This document shows positions 6,283 to 13,868 of a stretch of 36,809 bases of DNA, piece after piece. A program made the position numbers and the translations under genes. The DNA comes from DATHYZ01 sp035458865. Lineage in GTDB: Bacteria > Chloroflexota > Limnocylindria > Limnocylindrales > CSP1-4. The DNA lies in the NCBI GenBank assembly GCA_035458865.1, contig DATHYZ010000010.1, positions 1 to 36,809 of the forward strand, in the 5' to 3' direction. The notes beneath the pieces are model-generated. The model was not told the DNA's origin and did not search any database. It saw only the letters and a program-made list of their open reading frames with translations. Positions within the stretch are counted from its first letter, which is position 1, and each line of letters opens with the position of its first letter.

Positions 6283-7301
6283 CGGCGCACCAGGTAGGCG
6301 AAGACGCTCTCGAGGGACTCGTCGGTGGGCCGCACCTCGTGGAGCGTCACCGAGCCGTCGCGCGCCAGGACCGGCAGCCGCCGGGTGAAGGCCGGGAAGT
6401 CGGCCGTGCGCACGATGAGCCAGCCGTCCCGCAGCTCCGCCGCGAAGACGGAGGGCTCGGCCACCAGCGCCGCCGCGAGCCGGCGGTCGTCGGACGAGCG
6501 GATGGTGAACTCGTGGGGGCGGTCGGTCATCAGCCGCCGGATCTCCCGGAAATCGCCGCTCGCGGCCAGCCGTCCGGCGTACAGGACCAGGACCTGCTGG
6601 GCCAGCCGCTCGACCTCCTCGAGGATGTGGGACGAGAAGAGGATCGTCCGACCCTCGGCGGCCATCTGCCGGAGGAGGTCCATCATGTGCAGCCGCTGCC
6701 GCGGGTCCATCCCGTTGAACGGCTCGTCGAGCAGCAGGACGGCCGGGTCGTGGACGAGGGCGGCGGCCAGCTTGGCCCGCTGCCGCATGCCCTTCGAGTA
6801 GGTTCCCAGGGTGCGATCCGCCGGGTCCAGCAGGTCCACGATGCCGAGCGCTCGATCGGCGGCGGCGCCGGGGTCGGGCAGCCCCTGGAGCGCGGCAGCA
6901 TCCCGGACGAAGCGGCGGCCCGAGAGGTAGGCGGGGACGGCCTCTCGCTCGGGCACGAGCCCCAGTTGGCGGTACACGCCGGGATCGCGCCAGGTCGGTC
7001 GGCCGAGGACGGTGACCGACCCCGCCGACGGTCGCAGCAGGCCGGCGAGCATGCCCAGGAGCGTGCTCTTGCCGGCGCCGTTCGGACCCAGCAGGCCGGT
7101 GATCCCCGCCCCGATGCCGAAGCTGACGTCGTTGACCGCCACGACGTTGCCGTACCAGCGCGACGCGTGCTCCACGCGGATCGGCGCGTCCGGCGGGACC
7201 TCGAGCACCGCCGACTGGGGCGACGAGAGGATGGGCGGCGCAGGCGCGATCACGCCGCCGGGATCGACCCAGCCCTCCACGGGTCCGCGCGGCCCGCTCA
7301 C
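6279..7301 (-). CDS. ABC transporter ATP-binding protein (exporter cassette, second ATPase)
   Basis: 340 residues from GTG 7301. Walker A GPNGAGKST, signature YSKGMRQR, Walker B LLLDEPFNGMDP and the switch histidine in SSHILEEVERL define the subfamily that pairs with ABC-2 permeases (CcmA/NatA-like). A 35-residue leader precedes the ATPase domain, and a C-terminal regulatory region of about 100 residues follows. The GTG start is chosen because it overlaps the TGA of the upstream permease (GTGA), continuing the pattern of the cassette. The product should dimerise with itself or with the first ATPase of the operon and drive the two permeases. Confidence 0.92.
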   Translation of the reverse strand: MSGPRGPVEGWVDPGGVIAPAPPILSSPQSAVLEVPPDAPIRVEHASRWYGNVVAVNDVSFGIGAGITGLLGPNGAGKSTLLGMLAGLLRPSAGSVTVLGRPTWRDPGVYRQLGLVPEREAVPAYLSGRRFVRDAAALQGLPDPGAAADRALGIVDLLDPADRTLGTYSKGMRQRAKLAAALVHDPAVLLLDEPFNGMDPRQRLHMMDLLRQMAAEGRTILFSSHILEEVERLAQQVLVLYAGRLAASGDFREIRRLMTDRPHEFTIRSSDDRRLAAALVAEPSVFAAELRDGWLIVRTADFPAFTRRLPVLARDGSVTLHEVRPTDESLESVFAYLVRR

Positions 7302-8215
7302 GGCTGGATCGTCCGGTAGCGCCACAGGAGCGCGCCGATGGCCACGACCGACCAGGCCATCGCAGCCAGCGGCCAGGCCACGTCGGGCAGCGACCGCCCG
7401 GCGCTCGTCCGGGTCAGGTCGAAGAAGAAGGCATTCGTCCCCTCGAGGATGTCCGGCGGGCTGAACAGCGTCAGCCAACCGGCCGTCGACTCGCCGACGA
7501 GCGTGACGGCGACCGCGCTGACCAGCGGCGGGACGATGAGCACGGCGATGATCCCGGCGGTCGCGAAGGCCCGACGGGGCGTGTAGGCGGCGATCGCCAG
7601 ACCGAGCGAACCGAGGAAGACGGCGGCCAGGATGGCCTGACCGATGACCGCCGGGACCTGGGCGGCATCGGCGACGATCGCCTCGACGACGTCGGCCGGG
7701 ACGAGGGCCCGGCCGAGGAGGATCACCGCCTGGGGGACCAGCAGGAGGAGGAGCAGCGCCGCCACGAGAGCGACGAGCTTCCCGCCGGCGTAGTCCTCGC
7801 GGCGGAGCGCCCGGGCGAACAGCAGCGCCAGGACCCGGTGGCGCTGGTCGCCGCCCACCAGCTCCGGCGCCTGGGCGGCCACGAAGAGCGCCACGAGCGG
7901 CCAGACGTACTCGAAGTAGGACGAGAAGCCGATGATCGCCTCGTCGTCGAAGGCCCCGCCGGCCTCGCCGAGCTGGGAGACGAGCGCGGAGACGCCGACG
8001 GCGACGACCGCCGGGATCATCGCCAGCGCGAAGAGGCCGAACGGCACGATCTTCGCCCGGCCCGACCGACCGATCCCCCAGCAGGCCCGGAAGGCGTCCC
8101 GGACGAGCGTTCCGACGGCGTGGCGACGTCCCAGGCGAGGACCGTCGTAGCCCCGGTAGCCGAGGTCGTAGATGCTGCCGGCAGAGCCCGTCCGCGGAGG
8201 CGTCGGCGCGGTCAC
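7298..8215 (-). CDS. ABC transporter permease (exporter cassette, first permease)
   Basis: 305 residues. A cytoplasmic N-terminus with IYDLGYRGYDGPRLGR precedes six hydrophobic segments. The motif Y-D-L-x-Y-R-x-Y-x-G-P-R-L-G-R is common in Chloroflexota/actinobacterial ABC-2 type permeases of this size. The loop PELVGGDQRHRVLALLFARALRREDYAGGK corresponds to the ATPase-coupling segment. Starts at GTG 8215, overlapping the stop of the first ATPase gene (GTGA), and its own stop overlaps the start of the second ATPase. It is thus sandwiched between two ATPases; the natural partner is probably the upstream one. Confidence 0.87.
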   Translation of the reverse strand: MTAPTPPRTGSAGSIYDLGYRGYDGPRLGRRHAVGTLVRDAFRACWGIGRSGRAKIVPFGLFALAMIPAVVAVGVSALVSQLGEAGGAFDDEAIIGFSSYFEYVWPLVALFVAAQAPELVGGDQRHRVLALLFARALRREDYAGGKLVALVAALLLLLLVPQAVILLGRALVPADVVEAIVADAAQVPAVIGQAILAAVFLGSLGLAIAAYTPRRAFATAGIIAVLIVPPLVSAVAVTLVGESTAGWLTLFSPPDILEGTNAFFFDLTRTSAGRSLPDVAWPLAAMAWSVVAIGALLWRYRTIQP

Positions 8216-9102
8216 CGGAAGAGGTCCTCGAGCGTCCGGCGCTCGGGCTCGATGCGGACCAGGCCGAGGCCCAGCTCGGCCACCGCGTCGCGGACGAGAT
8301 CGTAGTCCTGGCCGCCGAGATCGATCAGGACGTCGAACCCATCGACCCGATGCGCCAGCCCGGCGACGTCCAGGCGCTGGGCGAACGGGGCCGGGTCGTC
8401 GTCGAGCTCGACCCGGACGACCCCGGTCTTGGTCGTGAAGTCGGCGAGCGGGGCGGCCTGCAGCAGCCGACCGCCCTCGATCGCCACCAGGAAGTCGCCG
8501 ACGCGCTCGATCTCGCCGAGGAGATGGGAGGCCAGGATGATGGCGATCCCGAACTCGCGACCCGTGCGCCGGATCAGGTCGAGCATCTCGTCGCGCCCGG
8601 CGGGGTCGAGTCCGTTCGTGGGCTCGTCGAGGAGCAGCAGGCGTGGATCGTGGACGAGGGCCTGGGCCAGCATCACCCGCTGGCGCATGCCGGTCGAGTA
8701 GCCGCCGATCGGCCGGTAGCGCTCCTCGTACAGCCCGACGTGCCGGAGGACCTCCGCCGTCCGCTCGCGGGCGGCTCCCCGGGGGAGCCCGGACAGCATC
8801 GCCATGTGGTTGACGAGCGTCGTCGCCGAGACGTCCGGCGGCAGGGCGTCGTGCTCCGGCATGTAGCCGACGAGCGCCCGGACACCGATGCCGTCGGTCG
8901 CCACGTCACGGTCCAGGACGAAGGCGCGCCCCGAGGTGGCGGGCAGCAGGCCGAGCAGGATCCGGATGAGCGTGCTCTTGCCCGCACCGTTGGAGCCGAC
9001 GAGGCCGATGATCCCCGGCTCGAGCTGGAGGGTGAGGTCGTCGAGGGCGAGCACGCCGCCCGGATACTGCTTCGTCAGGGCCTCGATGCGGACGAGGCTC
9101 AT
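8212..9102 (-). CDS. ABC transporter ATP-binding protein (exporter cassette, first ATPase)
   Basis: 296 residues. Walker A GSNGAGKST (36-44), signature YSTGMRQR, Walker B LLLLDEPTNGLDP, switch His in ASHLLGEIERV, and a C-terminal extension of about 70 residues after FTTKTG. It begins ATG 9102 (MSLVRIEALTKQYPGG), exactly at the first beta strand of the ATPase; an upstream in-frame extension lacks a start codon in good context. A palindrome and a TACCAT hexamer lie 68-85 nt upstream. First gene of four that overlap one another by 4 nt each, forming a two-ATPase, two-permease exporter cassette. Confidence 0.93.
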   Translation of the reverse strand: MSLVRIEALTKQYPGGVLALDDLTLQLEPGIIGLVGSNGAGKSTLIRILLGLLPATSGRAFVLDRDVATDGIGVRALVGYMPEHDALPPDVSATTLVNHMAMLSGLPRGAARERTAEVLRHVGLYEERYRPIGGYSTGMRQRVMLAQALVHDPRLLLLDEPTNGLDPAGRDEMLDLIRRTGREFGIAIILASHLLGEIERVGDFLVAIEGGRLLQAAPLADFTTKTGVVRVELDDDPAPFAQRLDVAGLAHRVDGFDVLIDLGGQDYDLVRDAVAELGLGLVRIEPERRTLEDLFR

Positions 9103-9169
9103 CGGCGCGAGCCGGACGGAGCGGATCGACGACCCGCTCGCGCGACCTCCGTGCGTGCCTGGCGACGAT

Positions 9170-9187
9170 CCATCGAGGTCGATGGTA
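9170..9187 (-). promoter_or_regulatory. Promoter with overlapping 16-bp palindrome before the exporter cassette
   Basis: On the minus strand TACCAT (9187-9182) is a -10 candidate. A perfect palindrome CCATCGA-GG-TCGATGG (9170-9185) overlaps its 3' half and the predicted start site near 9175. Such an arrangement is what a dimeric repressor would need. It sits in the 95-bp gap between the DUF3179 stop and the first ATPase. Confidence 0.45.
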
Positions 9188-9197
9188 CTCGCCGGGT

Positions 9198-10859
9198 CTA
9201 CTCCACGGTCAGCGTGCCGCCGGCCTCGCCCTCGGCGTCGGCCAGGCGGCAGGTGACGATCACCGGCCAGCTGCCCTGGGGGGTCGCCGGGTCGACGGTC
9301 CACAGCCAGCGGACGTAGCCGGCCGTGTCGGTCGGTCGCGTCTGGAGCCCGGCCGCCTTCCGCGGTCCCGGCCCGTAGACGACGCTGATGCCGCAGGTCG
9401 CGCCGGGATCGGACAGGGCGACGAGCGAGGCCGCCTGACCGGCGACCACCCGGATCGATCGGACCGGCAGGGTGACCGCCAGCTCCGGGCCGGCCGGCGG
9501 GACGGATGGCGAGGCCGGCGACGACCCGCGGGCCTCGGGCGCCGTCGCCGCCGCGTCGCCGGCCGCGGACGGATCGGGCGAAGCCGATGCGGCGTCGGCG
9601 GTCCAGATCCGGGTCCCGGGAGCGAAGGCCGCCCAGGCGAACCAGAAGTGCGTGCCATGGGCCACCGGCTCGAGGCGGCGGCCGACCAGCGGCCCCTCGA
9701 GCGCCGTCCCGGTCACCGACCAGGCCGTCCCGGTCTCCTCGTCGACGATCGCGGCGCCGGCCCCGGTGGCCGGCCGGAAGGTCAGGGCGCGTCCGTCCAC
9801 GGCGGGGACGAAGACGCCGACCGCTCCGACGTCCCGGCCCTCCACGTCGGGCAGGTCCAGGGGCGACGAGGCGCCGGGCTGCCAGACCACGAGGACCCGC
9901 GACGCCCCCACCTCCACGAGGGCCGCGCCGACCCGCTCGATCTCGCTGAAGGGGACGGCGACCTGGTCCCCGTCCGCCTCCAGGGCGACGACGCGCTCCT
10001 TCGCCGCGATCCGCCCGTCGAGGACGCCTTCGAACAGGAAGGCCCGGCTGTCGGGGTCGTCGTATCCCGGGTAGGGGTTCCTCCCGTACGGCATGCGGTG
10101 GCCGGTCTCGCGGCTGAGGACCCGGCCGTCGGGATGGGCGGCCGCGAAATCGGCGAGGGCGATGACCTGGGTCGGCAGGAACTCGAGCCGGGTCCCGGTC
10201 AGCTCGCCGACGAGGGCCTCCCCGATGGCCTGCTGCCACCACGACTCGGTCTGGCGGTCGTACATGACGAGGTCGCTCAGCCGGAGGTTGCCGGTGGTGC
10301 CGAAGTCGAGGACCGTGCCATCGGGCAGCGTGCGAACGAAGACCAGGGAGGTGTTGCAGAGCGGGCAGAACGTGACCACGACGGAGCGGCCCCCGACCGT
10401 GTCGTTGACGATCTCGTGATAGAGGAGGATGGCGAGCGGGTAGGCTCGCGCATCGCCGGCGATCTCGAGGGCGATCACGGGGGACCGCTCGGTCAGCCAT
10501 GTCGCCGCCGCGTCGACCGACTCGAACCGCGGATCGTCGATCGAGGGGATGCCATCCGGGGGCGGGCCGCCGGACCGGAACTCGGCCAGATCGACGCTGG
10601 CGATGGTGAAGTCGGTGGCCCAGCCCTCGGTCGAGACCCGCAGGCGCTCCGGGTCCACGCCGACCGGCGGCCGATCGGCCGGGCTCCCGGACGCGTCGGC
10701 CCTCGTCGGGCTCGGGCCCGACGGATCCGGGGCGGGCGATGCGCCGGCCGGACCTCCGAGCTGCGGCACGCAGGCGGCCGCCACGACGACGGAAGCCACG
10801 GCCGACGCCAGGATCCGGCGGACCGCGCCGCCGCGTCGGGCGGGACGTGGAGCGGTCAT
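9198..10859 (-). CDS. DUF3179-domain lipoprotein with extra C-terminal domain
   Basis: 553 residues. Basic N-terminus, hydrophobic segment and lipobox VAAAC give lipidation at Cys30, so the protein should be anchored outside the membrane. After a Pro/Ser/Asp-rich linker, DUF3179 spans about 75-410 with its invariant TFCPLCNTSLVF (a CxxC), LYHEIVNDTVGG and SRETGHRMPYGRNPYPGY. DUF3179 proteins are extracellular and of unknown activity; the CxxC suggests redox or metal chemistry. A low-complexity linker (about 415-455) leads to a further beta-rich C-terminal domain with two cysteines (CGIS and VTC), Ig-like in look. TACGGT lies 6 nt before the ATG (leaderless spacing). It precedes the exporter genes on the same strand. 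Confidence 0.88.
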   Translation of the reverse strand: MTAPRPARRGGAVRRILASAVASVVVAAACVPQLGGPAGASPAPDPSGPSPTRADASGSPADRPPVGVDPERLRVSTEGWATDFTIASVDLAEFRSGGPPPDGIPSIDDPRFESVDAAATWLTERSPVIALEIAGDARAYPLAILLYHEIVNDTVGGRSVVVTFCPLCNTSLVFVRTLPDGTVLDFGTTGNLRLSDLVMYDRQTESWWQQAIGEALVGELTGTRLEFLPTQVIALADFAAAHPDGRVLSRETGHRMPYGRNPYPGYDDPDSRAFLFEGVLDGRIAAKERVVALEADGDQVAVPFSEIERVGAALVEVGASRVLVVWQPGASSPLDLPDVEGRDVGAVGVFVPAVDGRALTFRPATGAGAAIVDEETGTAWSVTGTALEGPLVGRRLEPVAHGTHFWFAWAAFAPGTRIWTADAASASPDPSAAGDAAATAPEARGSSPASPSVPPAGPELAVTLPVRSIRVVAGQAASLVALSDPGATCGISVVYGPGPRKAAGLQTRPTDTAGYVRWLWTVDPATPQGSWPVIVTCRLADAEGEAGGTLTVE

Positions 10860-10865
10860 GTCGCA

Positions 10866-10871
10866 ACCGTA
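10866..10871 (-). promoter_or_regulatory. -10 element (TACGGT) of the DUF3179 gene, leaderless spacing
   Basis: Minus-strand TACGGT at 10871-10866, followed by 6 nt and the ATG at 10859. No Shine-Dalgarno is present. Confidence 0.45.
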
Positions 10872-10926
10872 GCGGGCCGGGCGTGACGGGACTGTGACGT
10901 CCCTCCCGCGGGACCCGCGGACCGGA

Positions 10927-13830
10927 TCAGCCGGTCGAGTGGAGGCCGGCCGCGACGCCGTTGATCGTCAGCTGGACGAGCCGCCGCAACCGGTCGCGAT
11001 CCGGGTCGTCCTCCGGCGTCGCGTGGAGCCGCCCCAGCAAGCGGACCTGCAGCTCCGAGAGCGGGTCGACGTAGGGCGACCGGAGAGCGATCGACCGCTG
11101 GATCGCCGGCTGGTCGTCGAGCAGACGGCGGCGGCCGGTGAGCTCGCGGACCCAGTGCTCGGTGCGGTCCCACTCGTGCTCGATCCGGGCCCAGGTGGCC
11201 GATCCCGCCTCGCCGGCCAGGGCCGCGAAGCGGGCCGCGATGGCCCGGTCCGACCGGGCCAGGCTGAGCTCCGCGTTGTCCACGATGGCCGCGAAGAACG
11301 GCCAGCGGCGGTACAGCTCGCGAAGCGTCTCCACGGATCCCGGCCCCTGCTCCCCGACCCAGCGGTCGACGGCCGTGCCGAGGCCGTACCAGCCCGGGAC
11401 CTCCATCCGGGCCTGGGTCCAGGCGAAGGTCCAGGGGATCGCCCGCAGGGACGACACATCCGGGGCCGCCGCCCGGTCCCGGCTGCCCCGGGACGCGGGG
11501 CGCGAACCGAGCCGGAGCTCGGCGAGCTCGCCGATCGGGGTGGCGGTACGGAAGAAGACCGGGAACCGGGGGTCGTCCCAGACGAGCTCGCGGTAGGTCG
11601 CCTCGGCCGAGGCGGCGAGGGCGTCGAGGATGGGGGCGCCGATCTCGGCGGCGCGGTCGGCGGCCGCGTCCTCCTCCGGCAAGGAGGCGAGAAGGACGGC
11701 GCTGCCGAGCTGCTCCAGGTGGCGGCGGGCGATCGACGGATCGAGATAGCGCTTGGCGACGATCTCGCCCTGCTCGGTGACCCGGAAGCGTCCGTCCACG
11801 GCGCCCGGCGGCGATGCCCGGATGGCGCGCTGGGCGGGCCCCCCGCCGCGGCCGATGGCCCCGCCCCGGCCGTGGAACAGGGTGAGCTCGATCCCGTGTC
11901 GGTGAGCGGCCGCCACGAGGGCACGCTGGGCCGCATGGAGGGCCCGGTTGGCGGCGACGGCGCCGAGCTCCTTGTTGGAGTCGGAGTAGCCGAGCATCAC
12001 GACCTGGCGGTCGCCGCGGGCCGCGAGGTGGGGGCGGTAGGACGGATCGGCCAGCAGCCCGTCGAAGATGGAGCCGGCGTCCTCCAGCGCCTCGGACGAC
12101 TCGAACAGCGGCACGACATCCAGGGTCGGCGTCGCCGGCCGGAACCCGCCGGTCGTCGCCGCGCCGGGGGACGGCAGCCCGGCCAGCCGGGCGAGATCCA
12201 GGACGGCCAGGACGTCGCCGGCGTCGCGGGTGAAGGAGACCACGTAGCGGTGACAGGCAGCCTCGCCGAAGCGGCGCTGGATGTCGGCGATCGCGCGGAA
12301 GGTCGCCAGGACCTCGCCCGCGGTGACCCCGGCCGTCCCGGGCAGCTCCTGGGCCAGGACCGCCGCGGGCGGATCCTCGTGGCCGGCCCGAAGGACGGCC
12401 AGGGTCGCGGCGTGGACGTCGCTGTGCTGACGGACCTCCAGCGAGGCCAGGTGGAACCCGAAGGTCTCGACCTGCCACCGGAAGGCGGCGAGCTCGCCGT
12501 AGGCGACCCGGGCCAGGCCGCCGACCACGAGGGCGTCCTGCAGCTCGACGATCTCCGCGTGCAGGGCTGCAGGATCCGGGTAGCGGCCGGAGAGCGGCGC
12601 CACGACGTCGGTGAGACCGGCCCGGGTCCGGCGGAGCCTCTCGGCCATCGCGCCCAGCCGGATCCGGTACGGCTCGTCCGGGAAGCGCGCGCGGAGCGAC
12701 CGGATGACCTCCGGGAGGGCGACCTCGTCCTCGGCCAGCCGGGAGGCGAGCGGCGGCGGCGTGCGCTCGAGCGGCACCACTGCCGAGATCGTCTGCACCA
12801 GCCGGGCGGTCACCGACTCGTAGCCACGGAGCAGGTGATCCGCCTGGATCGCCAGCGTCGCCGAGGTGATCGTCGCCGTCACGAACGGGTTGCCGTCGCG
12901 GTCGCCGCCGATCCAGCTCCCCCACTCCAGGAAGGCCGGGACGCGCGGCTGGCGGGTGCCGGTCCGGCCCGAGTCGCCGGCTGCTCGAGCGGGAGCCGTA
13001 TCGGGGCCGGTCGTGGCCCGGCCCGAACGGGCCTCGTCGCCACCGGCCAGGTCGAGCGCCGCGTCGAGCGCGCGATAGACCCGCGGGGTCACCGTGAAGA
13101 GCGTCTCGTCGAAGGCGACCATCGCCGTGCGGACCTCGTCGAGGGGCGTCGGCCGGACGGCCCGCAGCTCGGCGGTCCGCCAGAGGACCGTGATCTCCTC
13201 CCGCAGCCGACGGCGGATGTCGGCGTCCTCGTCGCGGGTCAGCCGCGGGTCGTCGAGCCGCTCGACCAGCCGGGCGATCCGACGGAGCGCGATCAGGAGC
13301 GTGCGCCGTCGGGCCTCGGTGGGATGGGCGGTCAGGACCGGGCCGATGCGCAGCCTGGCCGCCAGCGCCTCGACCGCCTCGGGCGGGTGGCCCGACCGGC
13401 GGAGCCGCACGACGGCGTCCGCGAGCGAACCCTCCACGATCCCCCGCGACTCGGCGCGCTCCCGGCGCCCCAGGACGCGGACCCGGGCCCTGGACTCGGC
13501 CACGTCGACCAGGTGGAAGTAGAGGGAGAACGCACGGACGACCGCCTCCGTCTCGCCGAGATCCATGGAGTCCAGCTCGGCGGCGAGCTCGCGGGAGAGG
13601 CGCTCGCGCTGCGCGGCTGGGGCTGCCCGGTGGGCGATCGTCAGGCGGCGGATCCGCTCGACCCGCTCGAGGAGCTCGGGTCCCTCCTGCTCCACCATGA
13701 CCTGGCCCAGCAGCGCCCCGAGGAGCTTGACCTCGCGGGCGAGCGGGTCACGGGCACCGGCCGAGCCGATGCCGGACGGCTCCGCCCGGACGGCGGGGTT
13801 GAGGGGGCGAGCCACCGGGCGGCGGACCAT
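10927..13830 (-). CDS. ppc: Phosphoenolpyruvate carboxylase
   Basis: 967 residues. Fixes bicarbonate onto PEP to form oxaloacetate, the anaplerotic feed of the TCA cycle; cytoplasmic homotetramer. Motifs in order: VLTAHPTEARRRTLL with catalytic His169 (E. coli His138), GSWIGGDRDGNPFVT, LGYSDSNKELG, FHGRGGAIGRGGGP (from 652), TEQGEIVAKRY, IPWTFAWTQARMEVPGWYGLGT, and the C-terminal end TINGVAAGLHSTG. All catalytic motifs are intact. The usual C-terminal NTG is STG, and the Lys of the aspartate site is Arg, suggesting weakened aspartate inhibition. ATG 13830 is chosen because GGGAG lies 6 nt upstream; ATG 13854 in frame would add 8 residues. Divergent from the sensor kinase, only 38 bp apart. 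Confidence 0.96.
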   Translation of the reverse strand: MVRRPVARPLNPAVRAEPSGIGSAGARDPLAREVKLLGALLGQVMVEQEGPELLERVERIRRLTIAHRAAPAAQRERLSRELAAELDSMDLGETEAVVRAFSLYFHLVDVAESRARVRVLGRRERAESRGIVEGSLADAVVRLRRSGHPPEAVEALAARLRIGPVLTAHPTEARRRTLLIALRRIARLVERLDDPRLTRDEDADIRRRLREEITVLWRTAELRAVRPTPLDEVRTAMVAFDETLFTVTPRVYRALDAALDLAGGDEARSGRATTGPDTAPARAAGDSGRTGTRQPRVPAFLEWGSWIGGDRDGNPFVTATITSATLAIQADHLLRGYESVTARLVQTISAVVPLERTPPPLASRLAEDEVALPEVIRSLRARFPDEPYRIRLGAMAERLRRTRAGLTDVVAPLSGRYPDPAALHAEIVELQDALVVGGLARVAYGELAAFRWQVETFGFHLASLEVRQHSDVHAATLAVLRAGHEDPPAAVLAQELPGTAGVTAGEVLATFRAIADIQRRFGEAACHRYVVSFTRDAGDVLAVLDLARLAGLPSPGAATTGGFRPATPTLDVVPLFESSEALEDAGSIFDGLLADPSYRPHLAARGDRQVVMLGYSDSNKELGAVAANRALHAAQRALVAAAHRHGIELTLFHGRGGAIGRGGGPAQRAIRASPPGAVDGRFRVTEQGEIVAKRYLDPSIARRHLEQLGSAVLLASLPEEDAAADRAAEIGAPILDALAASAEATYRELVWDDPRFPVFFRTATPIGELAELRLGSRPASRGSRDRAAAPDVSSLRAIPWTFAWTQARMEVPGWYGLGTAVDRWVGEQGPGSVETLRELYRRWPFFAAIVDNAELSLARSDRAIAARFAALAGEAGSATWARIEHEWDRTEHWVRELTGRRRLLDDQPAIQRSIALRSPYVDPLSELQVRLLGRLHATPEDDPDRDRLRRLVQLTINGVAAGLHSTG

Positions 13831-13855
13831 CAGCGGCTCCCGGCCGACGGCCATG

Positions 13856-13861
13856 TATCGT
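13856..13861 (+). promoter_or_regulatory. -10 element (TATCGT) of the sensor kinase gene, leaderless spacing
   Basis: TATCGT is followed by 7 nt and the ATG at 13869, with no Shine-Dalgarno. It lies inside the possible N-terminal codons or leader of the divergent ppc gene, so the two promoters must overlap. Confidence 0.45.
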
Positions 13862-13868
13862 GAGCCGC

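Noticed and set aside
10906..10920. CCGCGG-GAC-CCGCGG hairpin between ppc and DUF3179 gene as a terminator
   Set aside because: Only 6 bp with a 3-nt loop and no T tract; such GC palindromes are frequent here by chance.
10894..13863. 989-codon plus-strand open frame opposite ppc
   Set aside because: Antisense shadow of a GC-rich gene: low-complexity Arg/Gly/Asp-rich translation with no domain, while the opposite strand encodes intact PEPC.
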